A stretch of DNA of 36,763 nt from Clostridia bacterium (GTDB taxonomy: Bacteria; Bacillota; Clostridia; Oscillospirales; Butyricicoccaceae): the NCBI GenBank assembly GCA_017408985.1, contig JAFQTO010000025.1, positions 1-36,763 of the forward strand, read 5' to 3'. Shown here in pieces: positions 26,082 to 34,013 of the stretch. The translations under genes and the position numbers were made by a program. Below the pieces are notes generated by a model, which saw nothing but the letters and a program-made list of their open reading frames with translations, made no database searches and was not told the DNA's origin. The stretch's first letter is position 1; every line of letters begins with the position of its first letter.

Positions 26082-26119
26082 TTTTGATATAAAAATTATA
26101 AAATACAGAGGTGCAAAAG

Positions 26120-27145
26120 ATGAAAGAACAGCTTAAAAAGATCCTTGAGGAAGCTCTTGGGGTCATAGCTTCTGCCCAAAAGGGCGAAGAGCTGGAAAAC
26201 GCCCGCGTAAAATATCTGGGCAAAAAAGGCGAGCTTACCGCTATTCTCCGCGGTATGGGCGCGCTGAGCGCTGAGGAGCGTCCTATAGTCGGTCAGATGG
26301 CAAACGAGGTCAGAGCCGAGCTGGAAAAGGCTATCGAGCAGGCCGGCAACAAGCTTGCCGCCGAGGCTCTCACACGCAGACTTGAAGAAGAAGCTCTGGA
26401 CGTGACCATTCCCGGCAAGCCTGCCGTAAAGGGTCACCGCCATCCTATGTATATCGCACTGGACGAGATCAAGGAGATCTTTATCGGTATGGGCTTCACC
26501 GTTCTGGACGGCCCCGAGATAGAGTTTGCCGAGCTGAACTTTGACCGTCTCAACGCCGAGGAGAACCATCCCTCCCGCGACTGGTCGGATACATTCTATT
26601 TTGACGAGGACAGCAGAGTTATGCTGAGAAGCCAGACCTCGCCTATGCAGGTCCGAGCTATGGATACCATGGAGCTGCCCATCCGCATCGTTGCCCCCGG
26701 CAGAGTTTACCGCAAGGACGAGGTGGACGCCACCCACTCGCCTATGTTCCATCAGGTAGAGGGTATGGTAATCGACAAGGGCGTTACTATGGCCGACCTC
26801 AAGGGCACCCTCAACACCGTAGTCGAGCAGCTGTACGGCAAGGGTACCAAGACACGTTTCAGACCCCATCACTTCCCCTTTACCGAGCCCAGCTGTGAGA
26901 TGGACGTTCAGTGCCACAAGTGCGGCGGTGTGGGCTGTCCCACCTGCAAGGGCGAGGGTTGGATCGAACTGCTGGGCGCAGGTATGATACATCCCCGTGT
27001 TCTTGAGATGGCAGGCATCGACACAAGCGTTTATTCGGGATGGGCATTCGGTATCGGTCTTGAGCGCACGGCAATGCGCCGCTTCAAGATAGCCGATCTC
27101 CGTCTGATATTCGAGAACGACGTCCGTTTCCTCGAGCAGTTTTAA
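26120..27145 (+). CDS. pheS: Phenylalanine-tRNA ligase alpha subunit
   Basis: A 341-residue class II synthetase subunit. An N-terminal coiled coil (about 1-90) binds tRNA. The catalytic core carries HPSRDWSDTFYF (motif I region), LRSQTSPMQVRAM, GRVYRKDEVDATHSPMFHQVEG (motif 2) and the C-terminal GWAFGIGLERTAMRRFKI (motif 3). The Cys pairs in CHKCGGVGCPTCKG occur in many bacterial PheS proteins. ATG 26120 follows AGAGGTG; the GTG at 26111 is part of that site. It is controlled by the T-box and precedes pheT by 18 nt. Confidence 0.96.
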   Translation: MKEQLKKILEEALGVIASAQKGEELENARVKYLGKKGELTAILRGMGALSAEERPIVGQMANEVRAELEKAIEQAGNKLAAEALTRRLEEEALDVTIPGKPAVKGHRHPMYIALDEIKEIFIGMGFTVLDGPEIEFAELNFDRLNAEENHPSRDWSDTFYFDEDSRVMLRSQTSPMQVRAMDTMELPIRIVAPGRVYRKDEVDATHSPMFHQVEGMVIDKGVTMADLKGTLNTVVEQLYGKGTKTRFRPHHFPFTEPSCEMDVQCHKCGGVGCPTCKGEGWIELLGAGMIHPRVLEMAGIDTSVYSGWAFGIGLERTAMRRFKIADLRLIFENDVRFLEQF

Positions 27146-27163
27146 GAAAGGAGCCTGTGTAAT

Positions 27164-27883
27164 ATGAATCTCAGCAGAAAATGGCTTAACGAGTTTGTAC
27201 AGATAGACGCCTCCGACAGAGAGTTTGCAGAGGCACTTACCCTTTCGGGTTCCAAGGTGGAAGTCACCTATGACCTGAGCGCCGAGATCTCCAACGTGGT
27301 GGTCGCAAAGGTCGTTTCTATGAAAAAGCACGAAAACTCCGACCATATGTGGGTATGTATGGTGGATGTAGGTCAAAGTGAGCCCATTCAGATAGTTACC
27401 GGCGCACAGAACGTCAAGGTCGGCGATCTTGTTCCCGCCGCTCTGCACAAATCCACCCTGCCCGGCGGTGTCAAGATCGAAAAGGGAAAATTAAGAGGTG
27501 AGGTCTCCAACGGTATGCTCTGCTCGTTTAAGGAGCTGGGTCTGGATAACCGCGATTTCCCCGCCGCTTTTGAGGACGGCATCTGGATCCTGTCCGATGA
27601 CCCCGAGCTGGGCGAGCTGACCGTGGGTCAGGATATCTGCTCGGCAGTTGGCCTGGACGATCACGTGGTGGAGTTTGAGATAACCCCCAACCGTCCCGAC
27701 TGTCTGTCGGTCATCGGTCTTGCAAGAGAGGCTGCCGCAACCTACGATAAGCCCCTCAAGCTGCATGACCCCGTTATCAAGGGCGGTGCAGAGGGTAAGC
27801 TCTGCGAGCTTTGCAGGTGGAGACACCCGACAGCGATCTGTGCCCCCGTTATACCGCGCGTATGGTACGCAACGTCAAAATAG
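27164..27883 (+). CDS. pheT: Phenylalanine-tRNA ligase beta subunit, N-terminal part (frameshifted pheT)
   Basis: The first 215 or so residues are normal PheT: MNLSRKWLNEFVQID, then the EMAP/tRNA-binding OB fold (about 39-150: VVVAKVVSMKKHENSDHMWVC...VTGAQNVKVGDLVPAAL) and the start of the B1 region (EITPNRPDCLSVIGLARE). After about codon 216 (27809) the reading frame goes wrong: the remaining residues (CRWRHPTAICAPV...) are not PheT, and the frame ends at 27883. The correct continuation is in the -1 frame from about 27811. The original gene would span 27164-29562 and encode about 799 residues, the normal size. AAAGGAG precedes the ATG. Confidence 0.9.
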   Translation: MNLSRKWLNEFVQIDASDREFAEALTLSGSKVEVTYDLSAEISNVVVAKVVSMKKHENSDHMWVCMVDVGQSEPIQIVTGAQNVKVGDLVPAALHKSTLPGGVKIEKGKLRGEVSNGMLCSFKELGLDNRDFPAAFEDGIWILSDDPELGELTVGQDICSAVGLDDHVVEFEITPNRPDCLSVIGLAREAAATYDKPLKLHDPVIKGGAEGKLCELCRWRHPTAICAPVIPRVWYATSK

Positions 27884-29562
27884 CTCCCTCCCCCAAGTGG
27901 ATGCGTGAGCGTCTGCGCGCTATGGGCGTGCGTCCCATCAACAATATAGTCGATATCACCAACTACGTTATGCTTGAATACGGTCAGCCTATGCACGCTT
28001 TTGACTACCGCTACGTCAAGGGCGGAAAGATCATCGTCCGTCGTGCCAAAGACGGCGAGGAGCTGACCACTCTGGACGGCAATCTGCGCAAGCTGAACGC
28101 CGATCATCTGGTCATCGCAGACGAAAGTCGTGCCGTGGGTCTTGCAGGTATCATGGGCGGTATGAACTCCGAGATAGTAGAGGACACCGCAGACGTGGTA
28201 TTCGAGTCTGCCTGCTTTGACGGTGCCTGCATCCGTAAGGGCGCTCTGGCTCTGGGAATGAGAACAGAGGCTTCGGCAAAATTCGAGAAGGGTCTGGATC
28301 CTCAGAACACCCTGCCCGCCGTTGACCGTGCCTGCGAGCTGGTCGAGATGCTGGGCGCAGGCGAGGTGCTTGACGGTGTTATCGACATAGTCAACAATAT
28401 CCCCGAAACCACCGTTCTCAAGCTGGAGAGCGACAAAATAAACGCTCTGCTGGGCACCGATATCTCTATGGCCGATATGCAGGCTATTCTGACCAAGGTA
28501 GGCTTCACCGTTGAGGGCGACAAGGTCACCGTTCCCTCCTGGAGAGCCGACGTACTGCGTATGGCAGACCTGGCAGAGGAAGTGGCCAGATTCTTCGGCT
28601 ACGACAACATTCCCTGCACCCTTATGCGCGGTCAGACCACCCAGGGCGGCTACAATGAGAGTCAGAAGCTGGAAAATCTGCTGGGCGAGACCTGCCGCAG
28701 CTTTGGCTACGACGAGATAATCACCTACTCCTTTATCTCTCCCTCCTACTATGACAAGATCTGCTGGAGCGCAGACGATACGCGCCGTCAGTCCTTTAAG
28801 ATCCTCAATCCTCTGGGCGAGGATACATCTATAATGAGAACCACCGTTCTGCCCTCTATGCTGGACATCCTGACCCGCAACTATAACTACCGCAACAAGA
28901 ACGTCAGACTGTACGAGGTAGGCAGAGTGTATCTGCCCGGCAACGGTGACGGACTTGCCACCGAGAGCAAGGTGCTGTCCATGGGTGCTTACGGCGACGA
29001 TACCGATTTCTTCACCGTCAAGGGTCATATCGAGGCTCTGCTTGGCGCTATCCGCGCACAGGAGGTAACCTTTGAGCCCTGCCGCACAAATCCCAGCTAC
29101 CACCCCGGACGCTGTGCAGAGGTTTATGCAGGCGGCACCAGGCTGGGCGTATTCGGTCAGGTGCATCCCGCTGTGGCCGTGAACTACGGCGTTGACTGCG
29201 AGCTGTACTGTGCCGAGCTGAGCTTTGACGCTCTGTTTGAGTCCAAGGGTTCGGACCCCGAGTACACCCCCCTGCCCAAATTCCCCGCCGTTACCCGTGA
29301 CATTGCAGTCGTCTGTGACGAAAAGGTCACCGTAGGCGCTCTTGAAAAGGTCATCGCCAAGGCTGCCAAGGGTCTGCTCCGCGAGATCAAGCTCTTTGAC
29401 ATCTACCGCGGCAAGGGCGTTGACGAGGGCAAGAAGTCTGTGGCGTTCAGCCTCATTTTCCGTGCCGACGACCGCAGCCTGACCGGCGAAGAGGTGGACA
29501 AAGCCGTTACCAACCTGCTCAAGGCTCTTCTTGACGAGCTGGGCGCCGTGCTGCGCGGATAA
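27811..29562 (+). CDS. pheT: Phenylalanine-tRNA ligase beta subunit, C-terminal part (frameshifted pheT)
   Basis: Continuation of pheT in the frame offset by -1. It begins with LQVETPDSDLCPRYTARMV, which joins smoothly to the N-terminal part, then has the B3/B4 editing domain (ITNYVMLEYGQPMHAFDY...LAGIMGG), the B5 domain (about residues 215-290), the inactive class II core, and the C-terminal FDX-ACB anticodon-binding domain (PKFPAVTRDIAVVCDE...KLFDIYRGKGV). The TTG at 27811 has no ribosome site and is simply where the frames cross; the frame is open from 27799. As an independent protein this half would lack the tRNA-binding OB domain. Confidence 0.9.
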   Translation: MQVETPDSDLCPRYTARMVRNVKIAPSPKWMRERLRAMGVRPINNIVDITNYVMLEYGQPMHAFDYRYVKGGKIIVRRAKDGEELTTLDGNLRKLNADHLVIADESRAVGLAGIMGGMNSEIVEDTADVVFESACFDGACIRKGALALGMRTEASAKFEKGLDPQNTLPAVDRACELVEMLGAGEVLDGVIDIVNNIPETTVLKLESDKINALLGTDISMADMQAILTKVGFTVEGDKVTVPSWRADVLRMADLAEEVARFFGYDNIPCTLMRGQTTQGGYNESQKLENLLGETCRSFGYDEIITYSFISPSYYDKICWSADDTRRQSFKILNPLGEDTSIMRTTVLPSMLDILTRNYNYRNKNVRLYEVGRVYLPGNGDGLATESKVLSMGAYGDDTDFFTVKGHIEALLGAIRAQEVTFEPCRTNPSYHPGRCAEVYAGGTRLGVFGQVHPAVAVNYGVDCELYCAELSFDALFESKGSDPEYTPLPKFPAVTRDIAVVCDEKVTVGALEKVIAKAAKGLLREIKLFDIYRGKGVDEGKKSVAFSLIFRADDRSLTGEEVDKAVTNLLKALLDELGAVLRG

Positions 29563-29566
29563 AGGC

Positions 29567-29595
29567 TTTACATCCCCACGCGAGTATGTTATACT
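29567..29595 (+). promoter_or_regulatory. Promoter of ireB
   Basis: TTTACA (29567-29572), 17 bp, TATACT (29590-29595), immediately after pheT and about 50 bp before the ireB start. Confidence 0.72.
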
Positions 29596-29645
29596 GATAG
29601 AATAAGAAATAGCATCATTTTTACAAAATACAGGGAGGAACAGCT

Positions 29646-29891
29646 ATGCTTGACGGAACACAGGTATTCAAACTCAATAACGAAGTTGTCGATCAGAACA
29701 AAATCATCCTCCGCAGTGTGTATGATGCCCTCAACGAAAAGGGTTACAACTCGATCAATCAGATAGTCGGATATCTGCTGAGCGAGGATCCCACATACAT
29801 CACGAACTTCAAGGATGCCCGCGCTCTTATCCGCAAACTTGACCGTGATGAGCTGCTGCGAGAGCTTGTTCGCAGCTATCTCGCCAAATAA
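29646..29891 (+). CDS. ireB: IreB family regulatory phosphoprotein
   Basis: An 81-residue protein of the former DUF965 family. [54 protein letters not shown] matches the family along its whole length. In Enterococcus faecalis IreB is phosphorylated by the Ser/Thr kinase IreK and dampens cephalosporin resistance; candidate Thr phosphosites lie in the N terminus (Thr5). AGGGAGG precedes the ATG. It is monocistronic, with its own promoter and a hairpin after the stop. Confidence 0.93.
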   Translation: MLDGTQVFKLNNEVVDQNKIILRSVYDALNEKGYNSINQIVGYLLSEDPTYITNFKDARALIRKLDRDELLRELVRSYLAK

Positions 29892-29906
29892 TTACATCAA
29901 AACCGG

Positions 29907-29936
29907 GAAAGCTCTGCAGATGCAGAGCTTTCTTGG
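29907..29936 (+). terminator. Hairpin after ireB
   Basis: Perfect 12-bp arms GAAAGCTCTGCA / TGCAGAGCTTTC with a 2-nt loop. The T tract after it is weak (TTCTTGGG), so it may act as a stabilising 3' hairpin as well as a terminator. Confidence 0.6.
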
Positions 29937-29951
29937 GTCGATTTTGGTGAA

Positions 29952-30006
29952 TATGCACAAAAATCACCTTTTATTTTTGTGCATAAAAATAGTTACAATT
30001 TGTAAC
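29952..30006. repeat. Two inverted repeats upstream of the 94-residue gene
   Basis: A 13-bp perfect inverted repeat, TATGCACAAAAAT (29952-29964) and ATTTTTGTGCATA (29973-29985), is followed by the 15-bp palindrome GTTACAA-T-TTGTAAC (29992-30006). The second lies just upstream of the -35 box of the next promoter and has operator-like form. Confidence 0.7.
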
Positions 30007-30014
30007 CTTTTTGT

Positions 30015-30043
30015 TTGACTTTTGTTACCTTTTAGTTTAATAT
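30015..30043 (+). promoter_or_regulatory. Probable promoter of the 94-residue gene and NlpC/P60 gene
   Basis: TTGACT (30015-30020), 17 bp, TAATAT (30038-30043). A better TATAAT lies 3 bp further on but would need a 20-bp spacer. Confidence 0.55.
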
Positions 30044-30059
30044 AATATAGGAGGCTAAT

Positions 30060-30344
30060 ATGAATCAATTTCCGCTTACCTATAAGGGTCACGCCCTTAT
30101 GCGAAAAGACAATATCATCTACTACGGAAGTATGTCCGACAAGTACATCGTTATGATCCAGATCCTGTCATCCTCCCCTCTGGAGGACGTTAAGCTGTCC
30201 GGCAAGGTGCTGGTACAGCTGCAGTTCACCGATCCCGAGATCAGCGCAAAGGATCGTGTCATCAAGTCTGCCGAACGCGTCGGCTTGTGGAACGCTGTGG
30301 ATCTGGCTTCCGTTTGGCTCGAAAGAGCCCTTGCCCCCAAATAA
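30060..30344 (+). CDS. Hypothetical 94-residue protein
   Basis: A small soluble protein I do not recognise. It has no signal or membrane segment. It is predicted as mixed alpha/beta, starting with a hydrophobic beta stretch (YIVMIQILSS, KVLVQLQFTD) and ending in a helix (WNAVDLASVWLERALAPK). AGGAGG lies 7 nt before the ATG. It is 23 nt upstream of the NlpC/P60 peptidase gene and probably in the same transcript, but nothing in its sequence points to a cell-wall role. Confidence 0.8.
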   Translation: MNQFPLTYKGHALMRKDNIIYYGSMSDKYIVMIQILSSSPLEDVKLSGKVLVQLQFTDPEISAKDRVIKSAERVGLWNAVDLASVWLERALAPK

Positions 30345-30367
30345 ATCTTGATGGAGGTCATTATTCT

Positions 30368-31324
30368 ATGAAGTCAACGTTTGTGAGATACCTCGTTCTC
30401 GTTTGCTGTTTGACTGCACTGCTTACGATATCCGCATTTGCGTATGATATTCAGGGCGGAATAGTCGACGTTAATTCTTCTCTCAATTTCAGACAGGAAG
30501 CCAACACCTCCAGCAAGGTGCTCAGCCGTCTGTACGACGGAGACAGAGTTATTGTCATCGGCAAGAACGGAGCGTTCTACAAGGTATGCTTCGACGGAAC
30601 GGTCGGTTATCTCCATTCCGATTACGTTGCCGTTCAGAACGTCATGAACATTGACGGCAGTAGGGTCAGAGTTACTGCTGACGCTCTCAATATGCGTAAA
30701 GGCCCCGGTGTCTCCTATGCCAGGATCACCTCTCTGGGTGAGGGCACTGTTGCTCAGATCATCGGCATCAACAACGGCTGGGTCAAGATCAAATACAACG
30801 GACAGACCGGCTATGTGTCGGGTCAGTACGTAGAGTTCGGCAAGTTTACTGTCAACTCCTCCGCTCCCTCCGTCACGGTCAACGCATCGGCTCCCTCAAC
30901 CTCTGCCACTTCCGCTCAGACGACCGCCGCGCAGAAGGAAGCTCAGCTCCGTCAGGATATCTGCGACTATGCTGCCAAGTTTTTGGGTGTTCCCTATCTC
31001 TGGGGCGGCACCACTCCCAACGGCTTTGACTGCTCGGGTCTCGTGCAGTACGTATACAATCACTTCGGTATAAGCATCCAGAGATGCTCCTACGACCAGT
31101 ATCACAAGAGTGTCAAGAAGATCAGCAAATCCGAGCTGAAGCCCGGTGATCTGGTATTCTTCACCCGTGCCGATACCGGCAACGAAGTCGGTCACGTAGG
31201 TATATACGTCGGCAACGACACATTCATCCACGCACCCAGAGCGGGCAAGAACGTTGAGTACGCAAAGCTCAGCAGTACATACTACACCGAAAACTACGTC
31301 GGTGCAGGTACGATGTTCAAATAA
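30368..31324 (+). CDS. Secreted NlpC/P60 peptidase with two SH3 domains
   Basis: A 318-residue cell-wall hydrolase, probably a D,L-endopeptidase acting on peptidoglycan stem peptides. Signal peptide 1-25 (cleaved after AFA); bacterial SH3 domains at about 28-88 (VNSSLNFRQEAN) and 100-157 (DALNMRKGPGVSY), which bind the wall; a Ser/Thr/Ala linker (163-190); and the NlpC/P60 domain (195-318) with catalytic Cys222 (GFDCSGL), His276 (VGHVGIY) and His288 (FIHAP). GGAGGT 9 nt before the ATG at 30368 sets the start; the frame open from 30287 overlaps the previous gene. Confidence 0.95.
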   Translation: MKSTFVRYLVLVCCLTALLTISAFAYDIQGGIVDVNSSLNFRQEANTSSKVLSRLYDGDRVIVIGKNGAFYKVCFDGTVGYLHSDYVAVQNVMNIDGSRVRVTADALNMRKGPGVSYARITSLGEGTVAQIIGINNGWVKIKYNGQTGYVSGQYVEFGKFTVNSSAPSVTVNASAPSTSATSAQTTAAQKEAQLRQDICDYAAKFLGVPYLWGGTTPNGFDCSGLVQYVYNHFGISIQRCSYDQYHKSVKKISKSELKPGDLVFFTRADTGNEVGHVGIYVGNDTFIHAPRAGKNVEYAKLSSTYYTENYVGAGTMFK

Positions 31325-31336
31325 ACCCGATAATCT

Positions 31337-31367
31337 ATCCCTCACCTCTGCGGGTGAGGGATTTTTT
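31337..31367 (+). terminator. Terminator of the NlpC/P60 gene
   Basis: Stem ATCCCTCACC / GGTGAGGGAT with a 6-nt loop and a T run. Confidence 0.9.
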
Positions 31368-31402
31368 GTTGCGCGCGGTGATATGCGGGCGATCGAGGTA
31401 TA

Positions 31403-31432
31403 TTGACAATCCCGTATTTTCGGGATTATAAT
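31403..31432 (+). promoter_or_regulatory. Consensus promoter with a palindromic spacer, upstream of the LtaS-like gene
   Basis: TTGACA (31403-31408), 18-bp spacer, TATAAT (31427-31432), both hexamers perfect. The spacer is filled by the inverted repeat AATCCCG-N6-CGGGATT (31408-31427), which touches both boxes. Confidence 0.8.
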
Positions 31433-31473
31433 TATTAGTAAGGATGTCTGCAAAGTTTGTATTGAGGGTCATT

Positions 31474-33468
31474 ATGAACGCATTTTCAAAGCTGATTTAC
31501 ACTATCAAAAATCTCTCACATAGGCTTATCGACGGGTGCAGGGCATTCCGCAAACGTATGCTCCCCCATCCCGTTTTGTACGTGGCGATGATCTCGGCTT
31601 TTCTCGTCTTTGCCGTTGAGGTGCTGAGCCGTCATTCTTTTGCCGGAACCTTCAGGTTTATTATTTTTACACCTCATCTGTTCGTATATAACTGCATCAT
31701 CGTGGCGCTTACGCTTACCATTGCTTTTTTGTTCAAGAAGCAGGATTTTATGCTCTTTCTTATCTCACTTGTGTGGCTGGGTCTGGGCATAACCAACTGC
31801 TGTGTGCTGATGTTCCGCATCACTCCGCTGGGTGCGGTGGATATAGCGCTGATAACCTCGGTGCTGGACATTTTTGACCGTTATCTGGAGCTGTGGCACA
31901 TTATACTGATAGTTGCAGGCACCCTTGCTTTGCTTGTCCTTATGGTCCGACTGTGGCTTCGTTCTCCCAAGCATTCGGTCAGGTACGTGCGTGCGATCTC
32001 GGCTGTTGCGGTTATGGCACTGGTGACTATGGCTGTGACTCAGTTATCCCTCAGTGCGTCAGCCATCGACGATGAGCTGGGCAATCTTGCCGACGCCTAT
32101 GACGATTTCGGTTTTGCCTACTGTTTCAGCGCTTCGGTGGTGGACAGAGGGATCAACCGTCCCGACGATTACTCGGCAGAACGCATAGGCGGGATAGTTT
32201 CTGCCTTGCCCGAAGAGAAGGACGCGCAGGAATACCCCAACATCATATTCGTACAGCTTGAGTCGTTCTTTGACCCCACCTATCTCAACGGTCTGACTCT
32301 GTCTCAGGACTGCATACCTAACTTCAGATATATCAAGGACAACTACCCCAGCGGTTTTCTCACCGTTCCGTCGGTGGGTGCGGGTACTGCCAATACCGAG
32401 TTTGAGATAATCACCGGAATGCGGCTGTACGACTTCGGTACGGGCGAATATCCCTACAAAACGGTGCTTCAGGATGCCTGCTGTGAGACGGTCAATACCT
32501 ATCTGTCCTCCCGCGGTCTGCAATGCCACGCCATACACAACAACGCGGGCAACTTCTACGACCGCAACAACGTGTATAAAGCGCTGGGCTTTGACACCTT
32601 TACCTCGCTGGAATATATGGATAACGTCACCTACAATCAGCTTCACTGGGCAAACGACAGCGTCCTGACTCAGGAAGTTCTGAAAGCTCTCGACAGCACA
32701 GAGGGCCGCGACTTTGTCTATACGGTCACCGTACAGACCCACGGCAAGTACCCCGACGAGCCTATCACCGAGAACGCCATTACGATTTCGGGTTTTGCTG
32801 CTTCTGAGCAGACGGTGGGATTTGAGTATTTTGTTAACCAGCTGTATGAGACCGACCTTTTCATCGGCGAGCTTACAGCCGCGCTTGCAGAACGTGACGA
32901 GCCCACGGTGGTGGTGCTGTTCGGAGATCATCTGCCTACGTTTGATATAACCGAAGAAGATCTGCAAAACGGCAGTCTGTACCAGACCGAGTACGCCATC
33001 TGGTCCAACACGGCTCTTGATACCGATCGGCAGAGGCAGGATCTTATGTCCTATCAGCTGTACTCCTACGTGCTTGAGTGCATAGGCTCTTCGGGCGGGA
33101 TAATCTCACGCCTCCATCAGTCGGATACCTCCCCCGATGATCTGCTGCAGATAGAGTACGATATGCTCTACGGAGGCAATTTCGCATTGGGCGATCCCGT
33201 GACACCCACCGATATGCGTATGGGCGTTACCGATATCACCCTGCAGATAGGATATACGGACGACGAGTATCTGTACGTTGCGGGCAGCGGTTTTACCCCG
33301 CACAGCAAAATAACCGTAAACGGCGAGCCTGAGAACACCGAGTATCTGTCCTCGAACCTGCTGAGATGCGAAAAACTCCCCGATGACGGCGATATGATAT
33401 GCGTCGGTCAGTACGGCAGCAACCGCGAAGCTCTGAGTCTGACAAACGAGATCGAATACAGCCAATAA
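31474..33468 (+). CDS. LtaS-like phosphoglycerol transferase (sulfatase fold) with extra C-terminal domain
   Basis: A 664-residue membrane enzyme of the lipoteichoic acid synthase type, which transfers glycerol phosphate from phosphatidylglycerol. Five membrane helices lie in residues 34-195. The extracellular sulfatase domain starts near 255 with metal ligand E263 (FVQLESF), nucleophile T305 (GAGTANTEF), H423 (VQTHGKY) and metal ligands D485-H486 (FGDHLP). A further domain at about 585-664 (YLYVAGSGFTPHSKITVNG) looks like an IPT/TIG Ig-like fold, which standard LtaS lacks. The start at 31474 has GAGGG upstream; the ATG at 31444 is only about a dozen bases after the -10 box. Confidence 0.9.
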   Translation: MNAFSKLIYTIKNLSHRLIDGCRAFRKRMLPHPVLYVAMISAFLVFAVEVLSRHSFAGTFRFIIFTPHLFVYNCIIVALTLTIAFLFKKQDFMLFLISLVWLGLGITNCCVLMFRITPLGAVDIALITSVLDIFDRYLELWHIILIVAGTLALLVLMVRLWLRSPKHSVRYVRAISAVAVMALVTMAVTQLSLSASAIDDELGNLADAYDDFGFAYCFSASVVDRGINRPDDYSAERIGGIVSALPEEKDAQEYPNIIFVQLESFFDPTYLNGLTLSQDCIPNFRYIKDNYPSGFLTVPSVGAGTANTEFEIITGMRLYDFGTGEYPYKTVLQDACCETVNTYLSSRGLQCHAIHNNAGNFYDRNNVYKALGFDTFTSLEYMDNVTYNQLHWANDSVLTQEVLKALDSTEGRDFVYTVTVQTHGKYPDEPITENAITISGFAASEQTVGFEYFVNQLYETDLFIGELTAALAERDEPTVVVLFGDHLPTFDITEEDLQNGSLYQTEYAIWSNTALDTDRQRQDLMSYQLYSYVLECIGSSGGIISRLHQSDTSPDDLLQIEYDMLYGGNFALGDPVTPTDMRMGVTDITLQIGYTDDEYLYVAGSGFTPHSKITVNGEPENTEYLSSNLLRCEKLPDDGDMICVGQYGSNREALSLTNEIEYSQ

Positions 33469-33471
33469 GCT

Positions 33472-33506
33472 CTTCCCTCACCCGACGGCGTGAGGGAAGT
33501 TTTTTA
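33472..33506 (+). terminator. Terminator of the LtaS-like gene
   Basis: Stem CTTCCCTCAC / GTGAGGGAAG with an 8-nt loop and six T on the plus strand. Its T run borders the stop codon of the convergent spmB. Confidence 0.88.
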
Positions 33507-34013
33507 CATAAGCAGTCTAACAGCCACACCCGACATCACAAATGCCGCAAAATCGGCGCAGAGGGCGGCAGGCAGGGTGTATGCGGTGTTTTTGAGACCC
33601 AGATATGCCGAGTATACGGCTATGGTGTAGAAGCTTGTTTCGCTGGCACCCAGCATTACGGCGGCCACCCTGCCCGTATAGCTGTCTGCACCGCTTGAGC
33701 TCATTATCTCACTGCCTATACTCAGCGCACCGCTGCCCGTAAACGGTCTGAGCAGCGCCAGCGGGATGCAGTCCACGGGGATATTGAGCAGCTTCGAGCA
33801 GGGTGTCAGCGCGTAGGCAAACAGTTCGGTACCTCCGCTTGCTTTGAACATTGACGTAACGGTAAGCATAATGACCATAGCGGGAAATATGCCGATACAC
33901 ACCCGCACTCCCTCGCCTATGCCGTGGGTCATAGCGGCGTATATGTCTACCTTTTTTGCGGCGCCGTATACGATTATCAGCAGTATGGTCAGCGGAATTA
34001 TCCAGTCGGTCAT
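33504..34013 (-). CDS. spmB: Spore maturation protein B
   Basis: A 169-residue membrane protein with nucleoside-recognition-domain (Gate) topology. Sequence such as WIIPLTILLIIVYGAAKKVDIYAAMTHGIGEGV and RPFTGSGALSIGSEIM...DSYTGRVAAVMLGASETSFYTIAVYSAYLG is typical of SpmB. With SpmA it is needed for spore core dehydration and heat resistance in B. subtilis. Its ATG overlaps the spmA stop. The frame extends to 34085 but that segment is inside spmA. Confidence 0.94.
   Translation of the reverse strand: MTDWIIPLTILLIIVYGAAKKVDIYAAMTHGIGEGVRVCIGIFPAMVIMLTVTSMFKASGGTELFAYALTPCSKLLNIPVDCIPLALLRPFTGSGALSIGSEIMSSSGADSYTGRVAAVMLGASETSFYTIAVYSAYLGLKNTAYTLPAALCADFAAFVMSGVAVRLLM

Noticed and set aside
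26900-26965. Cysteine-rich zinc-like motif in PheS as a novel insertion
   Set aside because: The same Cys pattern is common in bacterial PheS proteins.
27806-27815. Programmed ribosomal frameshift in pheT
   Set aside because: No slippery heptamer, upstream Shine-Dalgarno-like stimulator or obvious downstream pseudoknot was seen; sequencing error or mutation is simpler. Kept only as a possibility in the finding.
26096-29166. Two minus-strand open frames of 450 and 474 residues
   Set aside because: Antisense shadows of pheS and pheT.
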